Of a DNA stretch of 48,809 nucleotides, positions 16,801-24,792 are shown piece after piece. The position numbers were made by a program, and so were the translations under genes. Within the stretch, counting starts at the first letter, position 1; each line of letters opens with the position of its first letter. The DNA lies in contig JAHCLO010000040.1 in the NCBI GenBank assembly GCA_026125285.1, positions 1-48,809 on the forward strand, written 5' to 3'. The notes under the pieces are model-generated. The model saw nothing but the letters and a program-made list of their open reading frames with translations, ran no database searches and was not told the origin of the DNA. The DNA is from Verrucomicrobiia bacterium. GTDB taxonomy: Bacteria; Verrucomicrobiota; Verrucomicrobiia; Limisphaerales; JADLHS01.

Positions 16801-18138
16801 TTAAGTACCAGTCCGGTGCCCGGCGACCGAGGCCAGTTCAACGACGGCACCCTCGCGGGCCACGTCCACCTGCAGCGCCGCCGGCTCCTGGGCCGCCAGT
16901 TCCCGGGCGTGCGCCACCATGCGATCGAGCTTCTCGTCAGTGTGGTCGGGATCGTGATGGAAGAGGTAAAGCTGTTTGGCTCCGGAGTTGAGGGCCAGGG
17001 CCACCCCATCGTCCACACACCCATGGCCCCACCCAACGTGCGTTTCGTATTCGGCGCAGTCATATTGGGTGTCGAGAATCAGCACATCGGTGCCGCGAAG
17101 GAATTCGATGATTTTCTGCTCCTCGGCCCGCGCGTAGTCCAACGAGGCGGACTTTTTGGTGGGTGCAACGGCTCTCGTCCCTTCATGCCGACAGTGCGGT
17201 TCATTGTCGGGGAAAAATGCCACCGAGCCCTGATCCGTAAACAACTGGTACCCGACGCAGATTCCGGGATGATTGGCGAAGGCCGCCCGCACGCGCACGG
17301 GCCCCACCTGAAAGTCCAGGTCCCTGAGTTCCACGATCTCGATGTTGCCGGGCAATTCCTTGAGCGGCACCGGGAAATACGGGCTTTCCATCTGGCCGGA
17401 GAGCACGTTGACCAATCCCCGGCGCGCGCCCTCAAAACCAAGAATGCGCAGCCGGCAGTGCGGTTGGTAAATCGGTTGAAAGAACGGCAGACCCTGAATG
17501 TGGTCCCAATGCGTGTGCGAGAGCAACAGGGTGAGCTGCAGCGGTTGGTCACCGAATTCGGCCATCAACTCCCGCCCCAGACCTCGCAAGCCCGTGCCCG
17601 CGTCGAGGATGATAATTTCGTTGCCTGCCCGGACTTCGATGCACGAGGTGTTGCCTCCATACCGGACGGTGCTCGGACCGGGTGTGGGGATGGATCCCCG
17701 AACGCCCCAGAATTTCAGCCGGGCGGGCGCTACTGTGTGGCTGGCAGGCATGACGCCGGGAGTTGTATCGCGCCCGCCCGGTCTGATCCGGGCCAGCAGA
17801 TTCAGCAGTTCCTCCGGAGTGAAGGGCTTGGTGAGGTAATCATCCGCCCCGGCCTCGTGCGCTGCCAGCCGGTCCACCTCATACTCACGTCCGGAGCAGA
17901 CCACGACGCTGGTGTGACGCAGACTGAGATCGCTGCGGATGCGGCGGCAGACGAGGAAGCCGTTGCAGCGTGGCATGAGCAGGTCGCAAATCACAATCTC
18001 CGGGCGTTGCTGACGGACCAGTTCCAACCCGGTTTCGCCTTCTGCGGCTTCCAGAACCTGCCAACCGTTCTGCCGCAGGACTTCGCCCGTCATGCGGCGG
18101 TAATCAGCATCGTCGTCAATGATCAGAACCTTTTTCAT
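16801..18138 (-). CDS. Response regulator receiver fused to metallo-beta-lactamase-fold hydrolase
   Basis: Residues 1-120 form a receiver domain: acidic residues DDD at 8-10, the phospho-acceptor D52 in VICDLLMP, and K104 in DYLTKPF. Residues about 138-445 are a metallo-beta-lactamase fold beginning LKFWGVRGSIPTPG. It has the metal motif HTHWDH (208-213), and further ligands are likely in FFPDNEPH, ILDTQYD and FHHDPDH. The second domain resembles the phosphodiesterase-like group (PhnP/cAMP-PDE class). Phosphorylation probably controls a phosphodiesterase-type activity. No histidine kinase is adjacent. It leads the operon with the DUF362 gene. Confidence 0.88.
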   Translation of the reverse strand: MKKVLIIDDDADYRRMTGEVLRQNGWQVLEAAEGETGLELVRQQRPEIVICDLLMPRCNGFLVCRRIRSDLSLRHTSVVVCSGREYEVDRLAAHEAGADDYLTKPFTPEELLNLLARIRPGGRDTTPGVMPASHTVAPARLKFWGVRGSIPTPGPSTVRYGGNTSCIEVRAGNEIIILDAGTGLRGLGRELMAEFGDQPLQLTLLLSHTHWDHIQGLPFFQPIYQPHCRLRILGFEGARRGLVNVLSGQMESPYFPVPLKELPGNIEIVELRDLDFQVGPVRVRAAFANHPGICVGYQLFTDQGSVAFFPDNEPHCRHEGTRAVAPTKKSASLDYARAEEQKIIEFLRGTDVLILDTQYDCAEYETHVGWGHGCVDDGVALALNSGAKQLYLFHHDPDHTDEKLDRMVAHARELAAQEPAALQVDVAREGAVVELASVAGHRTGT

Positions 18139-18411
18139 CGGCGGCAGGCGTTGGGCGTGGGCAGGTTCCAGTGACCGTCCGCAGCTTGATGGTGCGTCAA
18201 AACCGATCGGGCGCTATCCGGTGTGAATTCGAGGGGGAAATCAGTCGTTTGCGAGCTTGGCTTGAGAATCATACTGGCTGTTTGCCCGGAAGCTAGGCCA
18301 TGAGTGCGCGAATGAAAACTCAAAAAGCGATGCTACTTGGTCTGGTTTTCTTCCGATTCTCCCGGTCTGACTGATGCACACGCTCCAGCGCCATCTCCTG
18401 CGGCCATTCCA

Positions 18412-19344
18412 CTACCGGCGCAGGAGCAACCGGGCCAAACGTCGCCAGCCGGTGGCCGCGCGCTCAAACGCGACGAAATCGTAATCTCCCGCCAGCCGCT
18501 CCAAATCCTTTGCCGAAGGCACTCTACCGCCTACCGACTGTGTTCCCTCCCGCAGCCAGGGACGGTCCACGAAAACCACCCGGTCGGGATAATGGTTTTT
18601 TAGGTAATGACCGTAGGTTTCGTACTCGCTAAAGAGATTATTCCCCGTGGCGGGCAACGAGCGCATGATCTTCCAGGCCCAATTGCCCTCCCCGGCCACG
18701 CGCTGTTCGATGGCCCCCAGCATTTCGCGGGCGACGGATTTTTGCACCAGGATATGCTGCGCGATGAAGGAGCATTCCCGTTGGGCATCGGCGCCGAACA
18801 AGCGCCGATACGTTTCAAAGTATGGCGGGTGATACTCCGTCGCCCGGGTCAGAAACATCCGGCCCTGCGCATCGAAGAACTTCATGGGCCGCAACGGGAC
18901 GGTGTCCGCGTCCCAGATCAGATAGTAGTCATCCTCCGGCGCCACGAAGGCAAACTGAAGTTTCAGCAATTGCTGGAAATACCAACCCGCTGCCATCGGA
19001 AAACTCGGCACGTTGAGTGTGCGCAAGGTTTTCATTTGCATGCCGGGGATGAAATCGTTCTCAGGAATCACATGCACACCGCCGCCCAAGCGGGTCTGAA
19101 TCTGTGGGCAATCCGGGTCCGGGGCAACGACGTGCAACGCGCGCAACGGAACGTTTGCTGCCAGCCGTTGCGCCATGATTTCCAGGATGGGTAGATCCCG
19201 GGCCCGGCAGGCCGCCACGACCTGCAAGGGACGATCCAACCATCCCTGAGAGTCTGCGAATCCGCCTTGACCGCGGTGAGCTTCGACAACCACGAGAAAG
19301 ACTCTGCCAACCAAGAAGAGGCCAGGCAAGCCGAACGATGGCAC
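18412..19344 (-). CDS. DUF6492-like glycosyltransferase
   Basis: The protein resembles DUF6492 putative glycosyltransferases. A nucleotide-sugar fold start, LQVVAACRARDLPILEIMAQRL, is followed by YYLIWDADTVPLRP. DAD is the metal-binding DxD-type motif and is followed by PLRP as in the family. Later segments FIAQHILVQKSVAREML and FSEYETYGHYL also fit. No ATG start exists. The frame opens at GTG 19344, and a GTG at 19293 would give a more family-like N-terminus. It diverges from the eboD-like gene at 19429. The acceptor is unknown. Confidence 0.72.
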   Translation of the reverse strand: MPSFGLPGLFLVGRVFLVVVEAHRGQGGFADSQGWLDRPLQVVAACRARDLPILEIMAQRLAANVPLRALHVVAPDPDCPQIQTRLGGGVHVIPENDFIPGMQMKTLRTLNVPSFPMAAGWYFQQLLKLQFAFVAPEDDYYLIWDADTVPLRPMKFFDAQGRMFLTRATEYHPPYFETYRRLFGADAQRECSFIAQHILVQKSVAREMLGAIEQRVAGEGNWAWKIMRSLPATGNNLFSEYETYGHYLKNHYPDRVVFVDRPWLREGTQSVGGRVPSAKDLERLAGDYDFVAFERAATGWRRLARLLLRR

Positions 19345-19428
19345 CGTCAGGTTTCATTCGGTGAAGTGGGCAGCCGCCATGGCAGATTAGACTCGCCGCC
19401 CCGTTCGTTCGGCGACATATTCCCCGTG

Positions 19429-20622
19429 ATGTCGGTCATCCAGCGATCCATCGAAGTCAGCTACAGGCTGCGGGTGTTTTTCACCCAGGCCGCGTTTGAT
19501 CCCGCCAATCTGGTCGTCAAGAACGTGCTTACTCAGGGCGACTCGCGGCGACCTCACAAGGCGCTGGTGGTCGTGGACGAGGCCCTGGTCCAGGCGCGGC
19601 CCGCGTTGCTTCGTCAGGTTGAAGCGTACTTCGCCACGCACGTGGATGCGCTCACATTGGTCTGTCCGCCAATCGTCATCGAAGGCGGAGAGCGGACGAA
19701 GAATTCCTATTTCCACGTTTCAGAAATTCACTCGCACTTGGACCGTCATCACATTGACCGCCACTCCTATGTGCTGGGAATGGGCGGTGGCGCCTTGCTC
19801 GACATGGTGGGGCTCGCGGCGGCCACGGCGCATCGTGGCGTACGGCACGTGCGTGTGCCCACCACCACCCTGGCGCAATGCGATTCCGGTGTGGGGGTGA
19901 AGAACGGCATCAATGCGTTCGGCAAAAAGAATTTCATCGGCACGTTTACGCCGCCGTTCGCGGTCATCAATGACTTTGAAATGCTCGCCTCGTTGTCCGT
20001 CCGCGACAAACGCGCCGGCTACGTCGAAGCCGTGAAGGTGGCGCTCATTCGCGACCGGCGGTTCTTCGAGGAACTCGAAAGCCACGCAACGCGTCTTCGC
20101 GTCTTCGAGCCCGCCGCGATGCAGCGATTGATTCATCGTTGCGCGGAGTTGCACCTGGACCACATCGCCACGTCCGGCGACCCGTTTGAATTTGGCTCGG
20201 CGCGGCCGCTGGACTTCGGACATTGGGCAGCGCACAAGCTTGAACAACTCTCGGAATACCGTTTGCGCCACGGGGAAGCCGTGGCGGTTGGCATCGCGCT
20301 CGATACCGTCTATTCACGGGCGATGGGGTATCTGGAGGCCGCGTCCGCCGAGCGCGTGCTGCGGTTGCTGGAAGCGCTGGGCTTTGATCTCTTCGCCAAC
20401 GAACTGCTGCATGTGGATTCGGAGAACGCGCTGATCGTGCTGGAGGGACTGGAGGAATTTCGCGAGCACCTCGGCGGCGAGCTTACGATTACCCTGCTCC
20501 GGGACATTGGCGCTGGTTTTGAAACGCACGACATGCACTTGCCCAAGGTAATCAACGCAATTTATGAATTGCAGGAGCGCCATCAGCGCCGGGCACCGAA
20601 GATCATCCGCGCTTCGGCATGA
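19429..20622 (+). CDS. eboD: EboD-like sugar phosphate cyclase (3-dehydroquinate synthase homologue)
   Basis: The ATG at 19429 gives 397 residues. Dehydroquinate synthase motifs are GMGGGALLDMVGLAAATAHRGV (NAD binding), VPTTTLAQCDSGVGVKNGINAFGKKNF, and the metal ligands in GYVEAVKVALI and DFGHWAAHKLE...RHGEAVAVGI. FGKKNFIGTF and HYNLD-free spacing fit the ebo-cluster subgroup rather than AroB. Ebo clusters make or export an uncharacterised metabolite and are known from cyanobacterial scytonemin secretion and from Pseudomonas. It is followed 64 bases later by an alkaline phosphatase-superfamily gene that matches eboF. The other ebo genes (A, B, C, E) are not here. Confidence 0.75.
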   Translation: MSVIQRSIEVSYRLRVFFTQAAFDPANLVVKNVLTQGDSRRPHKALVVVDEALVQARPALLRQVEAYFATHVDALTLVCPPIVIEGGERTKNSYFHVSEIHSHLDRHHIDRHSYVLGMGGGALLDMVGLAAATAHRGVRHVRVPTTTLAQCDSGVGVKNGINAFGKKNFIGTFTPPFAVINDFEMLASLSVRDKRAGYVEAVKVALIRDRRFFEELESHATRLRVFEPAAMQRLIHRCAELHLDHIATSGDPFEFGSARPLDFGHWAAHKLEQLSEYRLRHGEAVAVGIALDTVYSRAMGYLEAASAERVLRLLEALGFDLFANELLHVDSENALIVLEGLEEFREHLGGELTITLLRDIGAGFETHDMHLPKVINAIYELQERHQRRAPKIIRASA

Positions 20623-20686
20623 ACCGCGGATGCCGCTTTCGATTTGGTTCGTGGGCCAACGCGCCAAGGCTTGAACCGGACGGCAA

Positions 20687-22144
20687 ATGAAACGCACCGC
20701 GGTCATCAACGTCGTTGGTCTCACGGAATCGCTCATTGGCGCGCACACGCCAAGACTCGCTGATTTCGTCCGTCGCGGCGCGCTCGCGCGGGTGAGGCCA
20801 GTGCTCCCTGCCGTCACCTGTTCCGCCCAATCCACTTACCTGACCGGCCAGTTGCCATCGCAGCACGGGATCGTCGGGAATGGGTGGTATAACCGCGAAC
20901 TGGCGGAGGTGCAGTTTTGGAAACAATCCAACCACTTGGTGCGCGGTCCGAAGATTTGGGAACACCTGCGCGAACGCGACCCGAACTTCACCTGCGCAAA
21001 ACTTTTCTGGTGGTTCAACATGTATTCGGGAGCGGACTGGTCCATCACCCCGCGCCCGATGTATCCCGCCGATGGCCGGAAGGTGTTTGATATCTACACC
21101 TGGCCTCCTTCCATTCGCCCTGCGATCAAACGCGACCTCGGGGAATTTCCATTCCCGACGTTTTGGGGGCCGGCGGCGGGCGTTCACACACCGCAAGGAC
21201 CGCCCGACGCAGCCTCGCGCTGGATCGCCGAGTCCGCGAAGTGGATCGAACAAAGATTCCATCCGACCTTGAATTTGATCTACCTGCCGCATCTGGACTA
21301 CAACCTGCAGCGATATGGGGTTAAAGCTCGAAATCCGAAATCCGAAATCCGAGATTCTGCTTCCAATAGCTTTGCCGATGAACTGAATCCCGCTATCGCT
21401 CCCGATCTGCGCACGATTGACGCGATAGTCGGCGACTTGCTTGATTTCTTCCAGGCACATTCCGTGCAGGTCGTTCTGGTTTCCGAGTACGGCATCACGA
21501 ACGTGGACACGCCCGTTCACTTGAACCGGCTTTTCCGGCAGCAGGGTTGGGTGACCATCAAGGAGGAACTGGGGTTGGAACTGCTGGATTGTGGCGCGAG
21601 CAAAGTTTTCGCCGTGGCGGATCATCAAGTGGCGCATGTGTATCTAAACGATGCGAAGTTGGAGCATTCTGTCCGCGCCTTATTGGAAAGAACTGACGGT
21701 GTTGAAACCGTGCTGGACACGAAGGAAAAGGCTGCGACCGGCATTGGTCATCCCCGGGCGGGCGATTTGATCGCTGTCGCGAAAGCGGACTCATGGTTTA
21801 CCTATTACTACTGGCTGGAGGACGCGTGCGCGCCCGACTTCGCGCGCACGGTGGACATTCACCGCAAGCCGGGCTACGACCCGGCGGAGTTGTTTCTCGA
21901 TCCGGAACTGAAACTTCCCCAGCTCAAAATCGCCTGGCGGTTGCTGCAAAAGAAAGTGGGCCTCCGCATGTTGATGGATTTGATTCCGCTGGATGCCTCG
22001 CTGGTGAGAGGCTCACATGGCCGACGCCCGGAGGATCAACGGGACTGGCCGGTGCTTATCAGTGAGCACGCGGGGTTACTGCCAGCTTCGCAGATTGAAG
22101 CGACAGAAGTGTTTCACACTCTCCTGCGGCACGTGCGGCAATAA
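20687..22144 (+). CDS. eboF: EboF-like type I phosphodiesterase/nucleotide pyrophosphatase
   Basis: The 485-residue protein belongs to the alkaline phosphatase superfamily. It has AVINVVGLTESLIG at the N-terminus, then VTCSAQSTYLTGQLPSQHGIVGNGW, in which a Thr/Ser serves as nucleophile. Later come LIYLPHLDYNLQRYG and VLVSEYGITNV, which hold metal-binding Asp/His. The C-terminal part has GHPRAGDLIAVA. The protein would cleave phosphodiester or pyrophosphate bonds. Directly after eboD it fits the ebo gene set. A short CCGAAAT-type repeat inserted in frame at 21329-21352 encodes ARNPKSEIRD in a probable surface loop. No signal peptide is seen, so it is probably cytosolic. Confidence 0.78.
   Translation: MKRTAVINVVGLTESLIGAHTPRLADFVRRGALARVRPVLPAVTCSAQSTYLTGQLPSQHGIVGNGWYNRELAEVQFWKQSNHLVRGPKIWEHLRERDPNFTCAKLFWWFNMYSGADWSITPRPMYPADGRKVFDIYTWPPSIRPAIKRDLGEFPFPTFWGPAAGVHTPQGPPDAASRWIAESAKWIEQRFHPTLNLIYLPHLDYNLQRYGVKARNPKSEIRDSASNSFADELNPAIAPDLRTIDAIVGDLLDFFQAHSVQVVLVSEYGITNVDTPVHLNRLFRQQGWVTIKEELGLELLDCGASKVFAVADHQVAHVYLNDAKLEHSVRALLERTDGVETVLDTKEKAATGIGHPRAGDLIAVAKADSWFTYYYWLEDACAPDFARTVDIHRKPGYDPAELFLDPELKLPQLKIAWRLLQKKVGLRMLMDLIPLDASLVRGSHGRRPEDQRDWPVLISEHAGLLPASQIEATEVFHTLLRHVRQ
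21329..21352 (+). repeat. Heptamer tandem repeat inside the eboF-like gene
   Basis: Three to four copies of the unit AATCCGA run from 21329 to 21352. They keep the reading frame and add RNPKSEIRD between YGVKA and SASNS. Such heptads are uncommon in coding DNA and look like slippage or an inserted spacer-type repeat. Confidence 0.7.
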
Positions 22145-22162
22145 TTCCCGCTTGGAGTGGTT

Positions 22163-23935
22163 TCAGGCGGGCGGGACTTCCGAAGGCGCAGGCGGCTTGG
22201 GCGTGGACTCTGGCTCGCTTGCGGCCCCAACCTCAGTGGCAGCCGGAGTCTCATCAGTCGTCACCGGAGTTGCTTCAGCGACGGTAGTGACTTTCTCCTC
22301 CGCGGGCGCTTCGGTCGTGGGCGCTTCCGGGAGCGCAACAGTTTCGGCAGTAGTGCTCTCACTTGGTGCGCTCTCTACGGGAGGCTCGGTTGCGGCGACC
22401 GCACTCGGTGAGGCGGCCGGAACTACCGCTACGACTTCCACCGGTTTCTTCTCCGGCTTGGGCGGTTTGGGCAGCGGTTTCTTGGCCGTCTCCAGCGTTC
22501 CGTTGGCAAACTCAATCACATGGCCCTGGTGAATCAGCCAATGTAAATCTGCGTTCACAGCGGTCTGCTCCGGGGTGGGTTCGGGTTCCGCCGGCTTGGC
22601 CGCAGCTTCCGTGGATTCAGCTGTTGCGGGTGCGCCAGCTTCAATTTCCGTCGGCGGCGGATTGATCGGAATGGGCGCCGGCGGCGGTGACGGCGCGAGT
22701 GTTTCAAACAGCTTCCGCCGTGTACACTTGGGATGCGCGTTGATGAAATCCACGATCTGGCGCACGCCTTCGGAAACCGGGGTGGTCTCGAGATCAAGGT
22801 AATGGGGGCGTGCCACGGATACATGCGTGACCGTCTTGTTGACCTTGAAAAACTGCAAGGCGTGTCCGGCAAACTGCTGGCTCAACACCGTGGCTATTTG
22901 CAGCGGAAACCGCCGTTGATCCTCGCACACTTGCCGGGCGAGCCGCGCCAGCCCGTGGCAACGCATTCCGCGCGCCGCCACACCGGACAGCGTATGCGAT
23001 TCCACCGGCTTGATGATCGTGTCCTTGTGAACGGTGCGGAAGTGCTCCGCGACGTCCTCGCGATTCGCGAGCTTGAGCGGTTCGGGCACGTTGAGACAGA
23101 TGTATTCCGTCTTCCAACTTTGCTCCTCCACCCACTGCTTCACGACCTCCTCGTCGCGCACAATCTTCACGCGCGACTTGTACACTTCAAACGGCATTCG
23201 GCTGAACCGTTCGGAATGTAGTTTGTGCAAACGGTTCTGGTAATCGTGATGATTCGGCGGGCCAAAGATGACCCTGCTCATGCCACACTGGCCAACGAAC
23301 GTGTACTTGCCCTTGGGCGGCTCGGTGGCCGTGCGTTCCGCCTGATAAAACGTCACGAAATGACTGCGCAACACGTGTTCCACTGCTTCGTCCTCGCTCA
23401 ACCACAAAGTGTCGTCCAGCGCGCAAACGAACAAGGGTTGGAGCACTTTGCCCTCGGCATTCTTCTCCACCGCGAAGCGGATCGCATAGCGTTCTGGCTT
23501 CTGCAAAATCAGGCGGGCAATGTCAAACAAGGGATAAGCGCGGCCCGTCATCTTGACCTGGCGCGCAAGCGATTCGACGCCTTTTTCGTCCGGCACGAGG
23601 CTAACCGCGACCTCCGGCATTGGGGGGGGCGTCTCGCGCTGCTCGCGCTGACGCGGCGCGAATTGCTCGTCAGTTCGGCCGCGGGGTCGGTCGCCGTCGC
23701 GGCGCGGCGGACGGCCGCGATTGTCTCCGCGTCCACCGCCACTGGACCCACGAGGGCCGCTGTCGCGGCGGGGCGGGCGCGGCCCGCGGCGGTCATCGCG
23801 CCGCCGGTCGTCCCGGCTGGGCCGATCTTCGCCGCCGGCGAAGTGGGCGTAGCGGTTGGTGGCTGGTGATTCCTGGGCCCAAGCGGGCAGGAACAGTTTT
23901 TCCAGGTCAAGGTCCGTCTCCGGATTGATATTCAT
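22163..23935 (-). CDS. Large protein with RG-rich N-terminus and Pro/Ala/Glu/Thr-rich tail
   Basis: The function is not recognised. The 590-residue protein has three parts. Residues 1-32 are a short leader. Residues 33-100 are dense in Arg, Gly, Asp and Pro (RDDRRRDDRRGPRPP, GGGRGDNRGRPP), like RGG-type RNA-binding linkers. Residues about 105-405 form a conserved-looking core with a histidine and cysteine pattern (YTFVGQCGMSRVIFGPPNHH and GMRCHGLARLARQVCEDQRRFP). The last 180 residues are a Pro/Ala/Glu/Thr tail interrupted by a small helical module (DLHWLIHQGHVIEFANGTLE). That module resembles a winged-helix end and could contact nucleic acid. It is convergent with eboF, 18 bases apart. Confidence 0.7.
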   Translation of the reverse strand: MNINPETDLDLEKLFLPAWAQESPATNRYAHFAGGEDRPSRDDRRRDDRRGPRPPRRDSGPRGSSGGGRGDNRGRPPRRDGDRPRGRTDEQFAPRQREQRETPPPMPEVAVSLVPDEKGVESLARQVKMTGRAYPLFDIARLILQKPERYAIRFAVEKNAEGKVLQPLFVCALDDTLWLSEDEAVEHVLRSHFVTFYQAERTATEPPKGKYTFVGQCGMSRVIFGPPNHHDYQNRLHKLHSERFSRMPFEVYKSRVKIVRDEEVVKQWVEEQSWKTEYICLNVPEPLKLANREDVAEHFRTVHKDTIIKPVESHTLSGVAARGMRCHGLARLARQVCEDQRRFPLQIATVLSQQFAGHALQFFKVNKTVTHVSVARPHYLDLETTPVSEGVRQIVDFINAHPKCTRRKLFETLAPSPPPAPIPINPPPTEIEAGAPATAESTEAAAKPAEPEPTPEQTAVNADLHWLIHQGHVIEFANGTLETAKKPLPKPPKPEKKPVEVVAVVPAASPSAVAATEPPVESAPSESTTAETVALPEAPTTEAPAEEKVTTVAEATPVTTDETPAATEVGAASEPESTPKPPAPSEVPPA

Positions 23936-24305
23936 GGCATTACATCAGTCGTCCCGTCCCGCATAGCGCGGTGGGGTGCGACTCGCTAAAACTTCCGATG
24001 CCAGCATGGAACGGCCAACGGTGGATTGCAACGACAGAAAATCTGGACTGCGATTCAGCGGTATCGAGCGATACAGCAAATGAGCTTGTCGCCGACACGG
24101 ATTCGGGCAGAATATGTTCCGCTTGGAACGTAACGTAGCAAGTTCTAATAATGCGTTTTCTGCCAGACTTTCCCGGGTTTGGCAGGTGCTGCCTGCTTTC
24201 GATTCCGTTTCCCGCAGGCAGGATCAGATTTCGGATCAAATTTTCGATATAGATTGTCAAATTGGGAGGTTCAGCGCATTTGTAGATTGTTGTAGATGAG
24301 CGAGT
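23936..24305. other. Intergenic region before the broken tRNA-Ser
   Basis: These 370 bases are more AT-rich than the flanking genes and hold no convincing coding frame. The right part, around 24220-24300, should include the tRNA promoter, but no clean -35/-10 pair was found with normal spacing. The promoter of the RG-rich gene lies at the left end. Confidence 0.4.
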
Positions 24306-24345
24306 GGAAGGGTGGCTGAGTGGTTGAAGGCACCTGACTCGAAAT
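24306..24345 (+). tRNA. 5' half of tRNA-Ser (anticodon CGA), truncated
   Basis: The stretch has the acceptor strand GGAAGGG, TG, the D-arm GCT-GAGTGGTTGAA-GGC, and the anticodon stem CCTGA with loop CTCGAAA (anticodon CGA). The expected partner strand TCAGG is replaced by TTGTA. No variable arm, T-arm or acceptor partner follows. The gene is cut in the anticodon stem at about 24345. This is a classic target for tyrosine integrases. The following sequence has repeats of GGCCGTTTTTGGCC type (about 24352-24366), which could be arm sites. An assembly join is the alternative. Confidence 0.75.
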
Positions 24346-24561
24346 TGTAAAAGGCCGTTTTTGGCCACTTTTGGCTATCGTTGGCGATCACTGATTCGTT
24401 CAATGTTTACAGGGGTTTCGGCGACTTTCAGGTCTTGTTCTCATTGGCTGCTTTTGGCCCGAAAAACGGCACATAGTATAGAACGGCAGTATAGATCTTT
24501 TCGGGTTTTTGCCCTCGCAGAACTGATTGGTCGAGGGGATGTACTTCGCTCGCTTTCATCG

Positions 24562-24771
24562 TCATTGGGACTTCAGCAGCTTCAGCAGTTCGTCGCGCGG
24601 CACGAGCAGTTTGCCGCGGAGTGCCCGGCACACTTTCAGTTTTCCGCGTTGGATGAGGCGGTAAATGCTGAAGTAGTTTACGCCCAGGAGATCGGCCGCC
24701 TCCTGCACTGAGTAGGCGAGCCGTTCAGGCGTGCCGTTGGACGGCGGCTCAGGGTTGACAATTGTTTCCAT
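24562..24771 (-). CDS. Excisionase-family helix-turn-helix protein
   Basis: This 69-residue protein has the HTH_17/excisionase pattern: LAYSVQEAADLLGVNYFSIYRLIQRGKLKVCRA, then GKLLVPRDELLKLL. Such small MerR-like proteins bind DNA in excision or act as regulators of mobile elements. It sits between the broken tRNA-Ser and the conjugative helicase, where an excisionase would be expected. No integrase gene lies nearby, so whether it is a true Xis or a regulator is open. Confidence 0.8.
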   Translation of the reverse strand: METIVNPEPPSNGTPERLAYSVQEAADLLGVNYFSIYRLIQRGKLKVCRALRGKLLVPRDELLKLLKSQ

Positions 24772-24792
24772 AAATTCTTTGTGGCTGTGCGA

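Noticed and set aside
22017..22532. Plus-strand Ser/Gly/Ala-rich frame
   Set aside because: Antisense to the repetitive tail of the RG-rich protein; composition explains it.
23225..23869. Plus-strand frame antisense to the RG-rich region
   Set aside because: Low complexity mirror of the opposite coding strand.
24428..24631. 67-residue minus-strand frame next to the tRNA-Ser remnant
   Set aside because: Mostly overlaps the excisionase gene and has no integrase motif.
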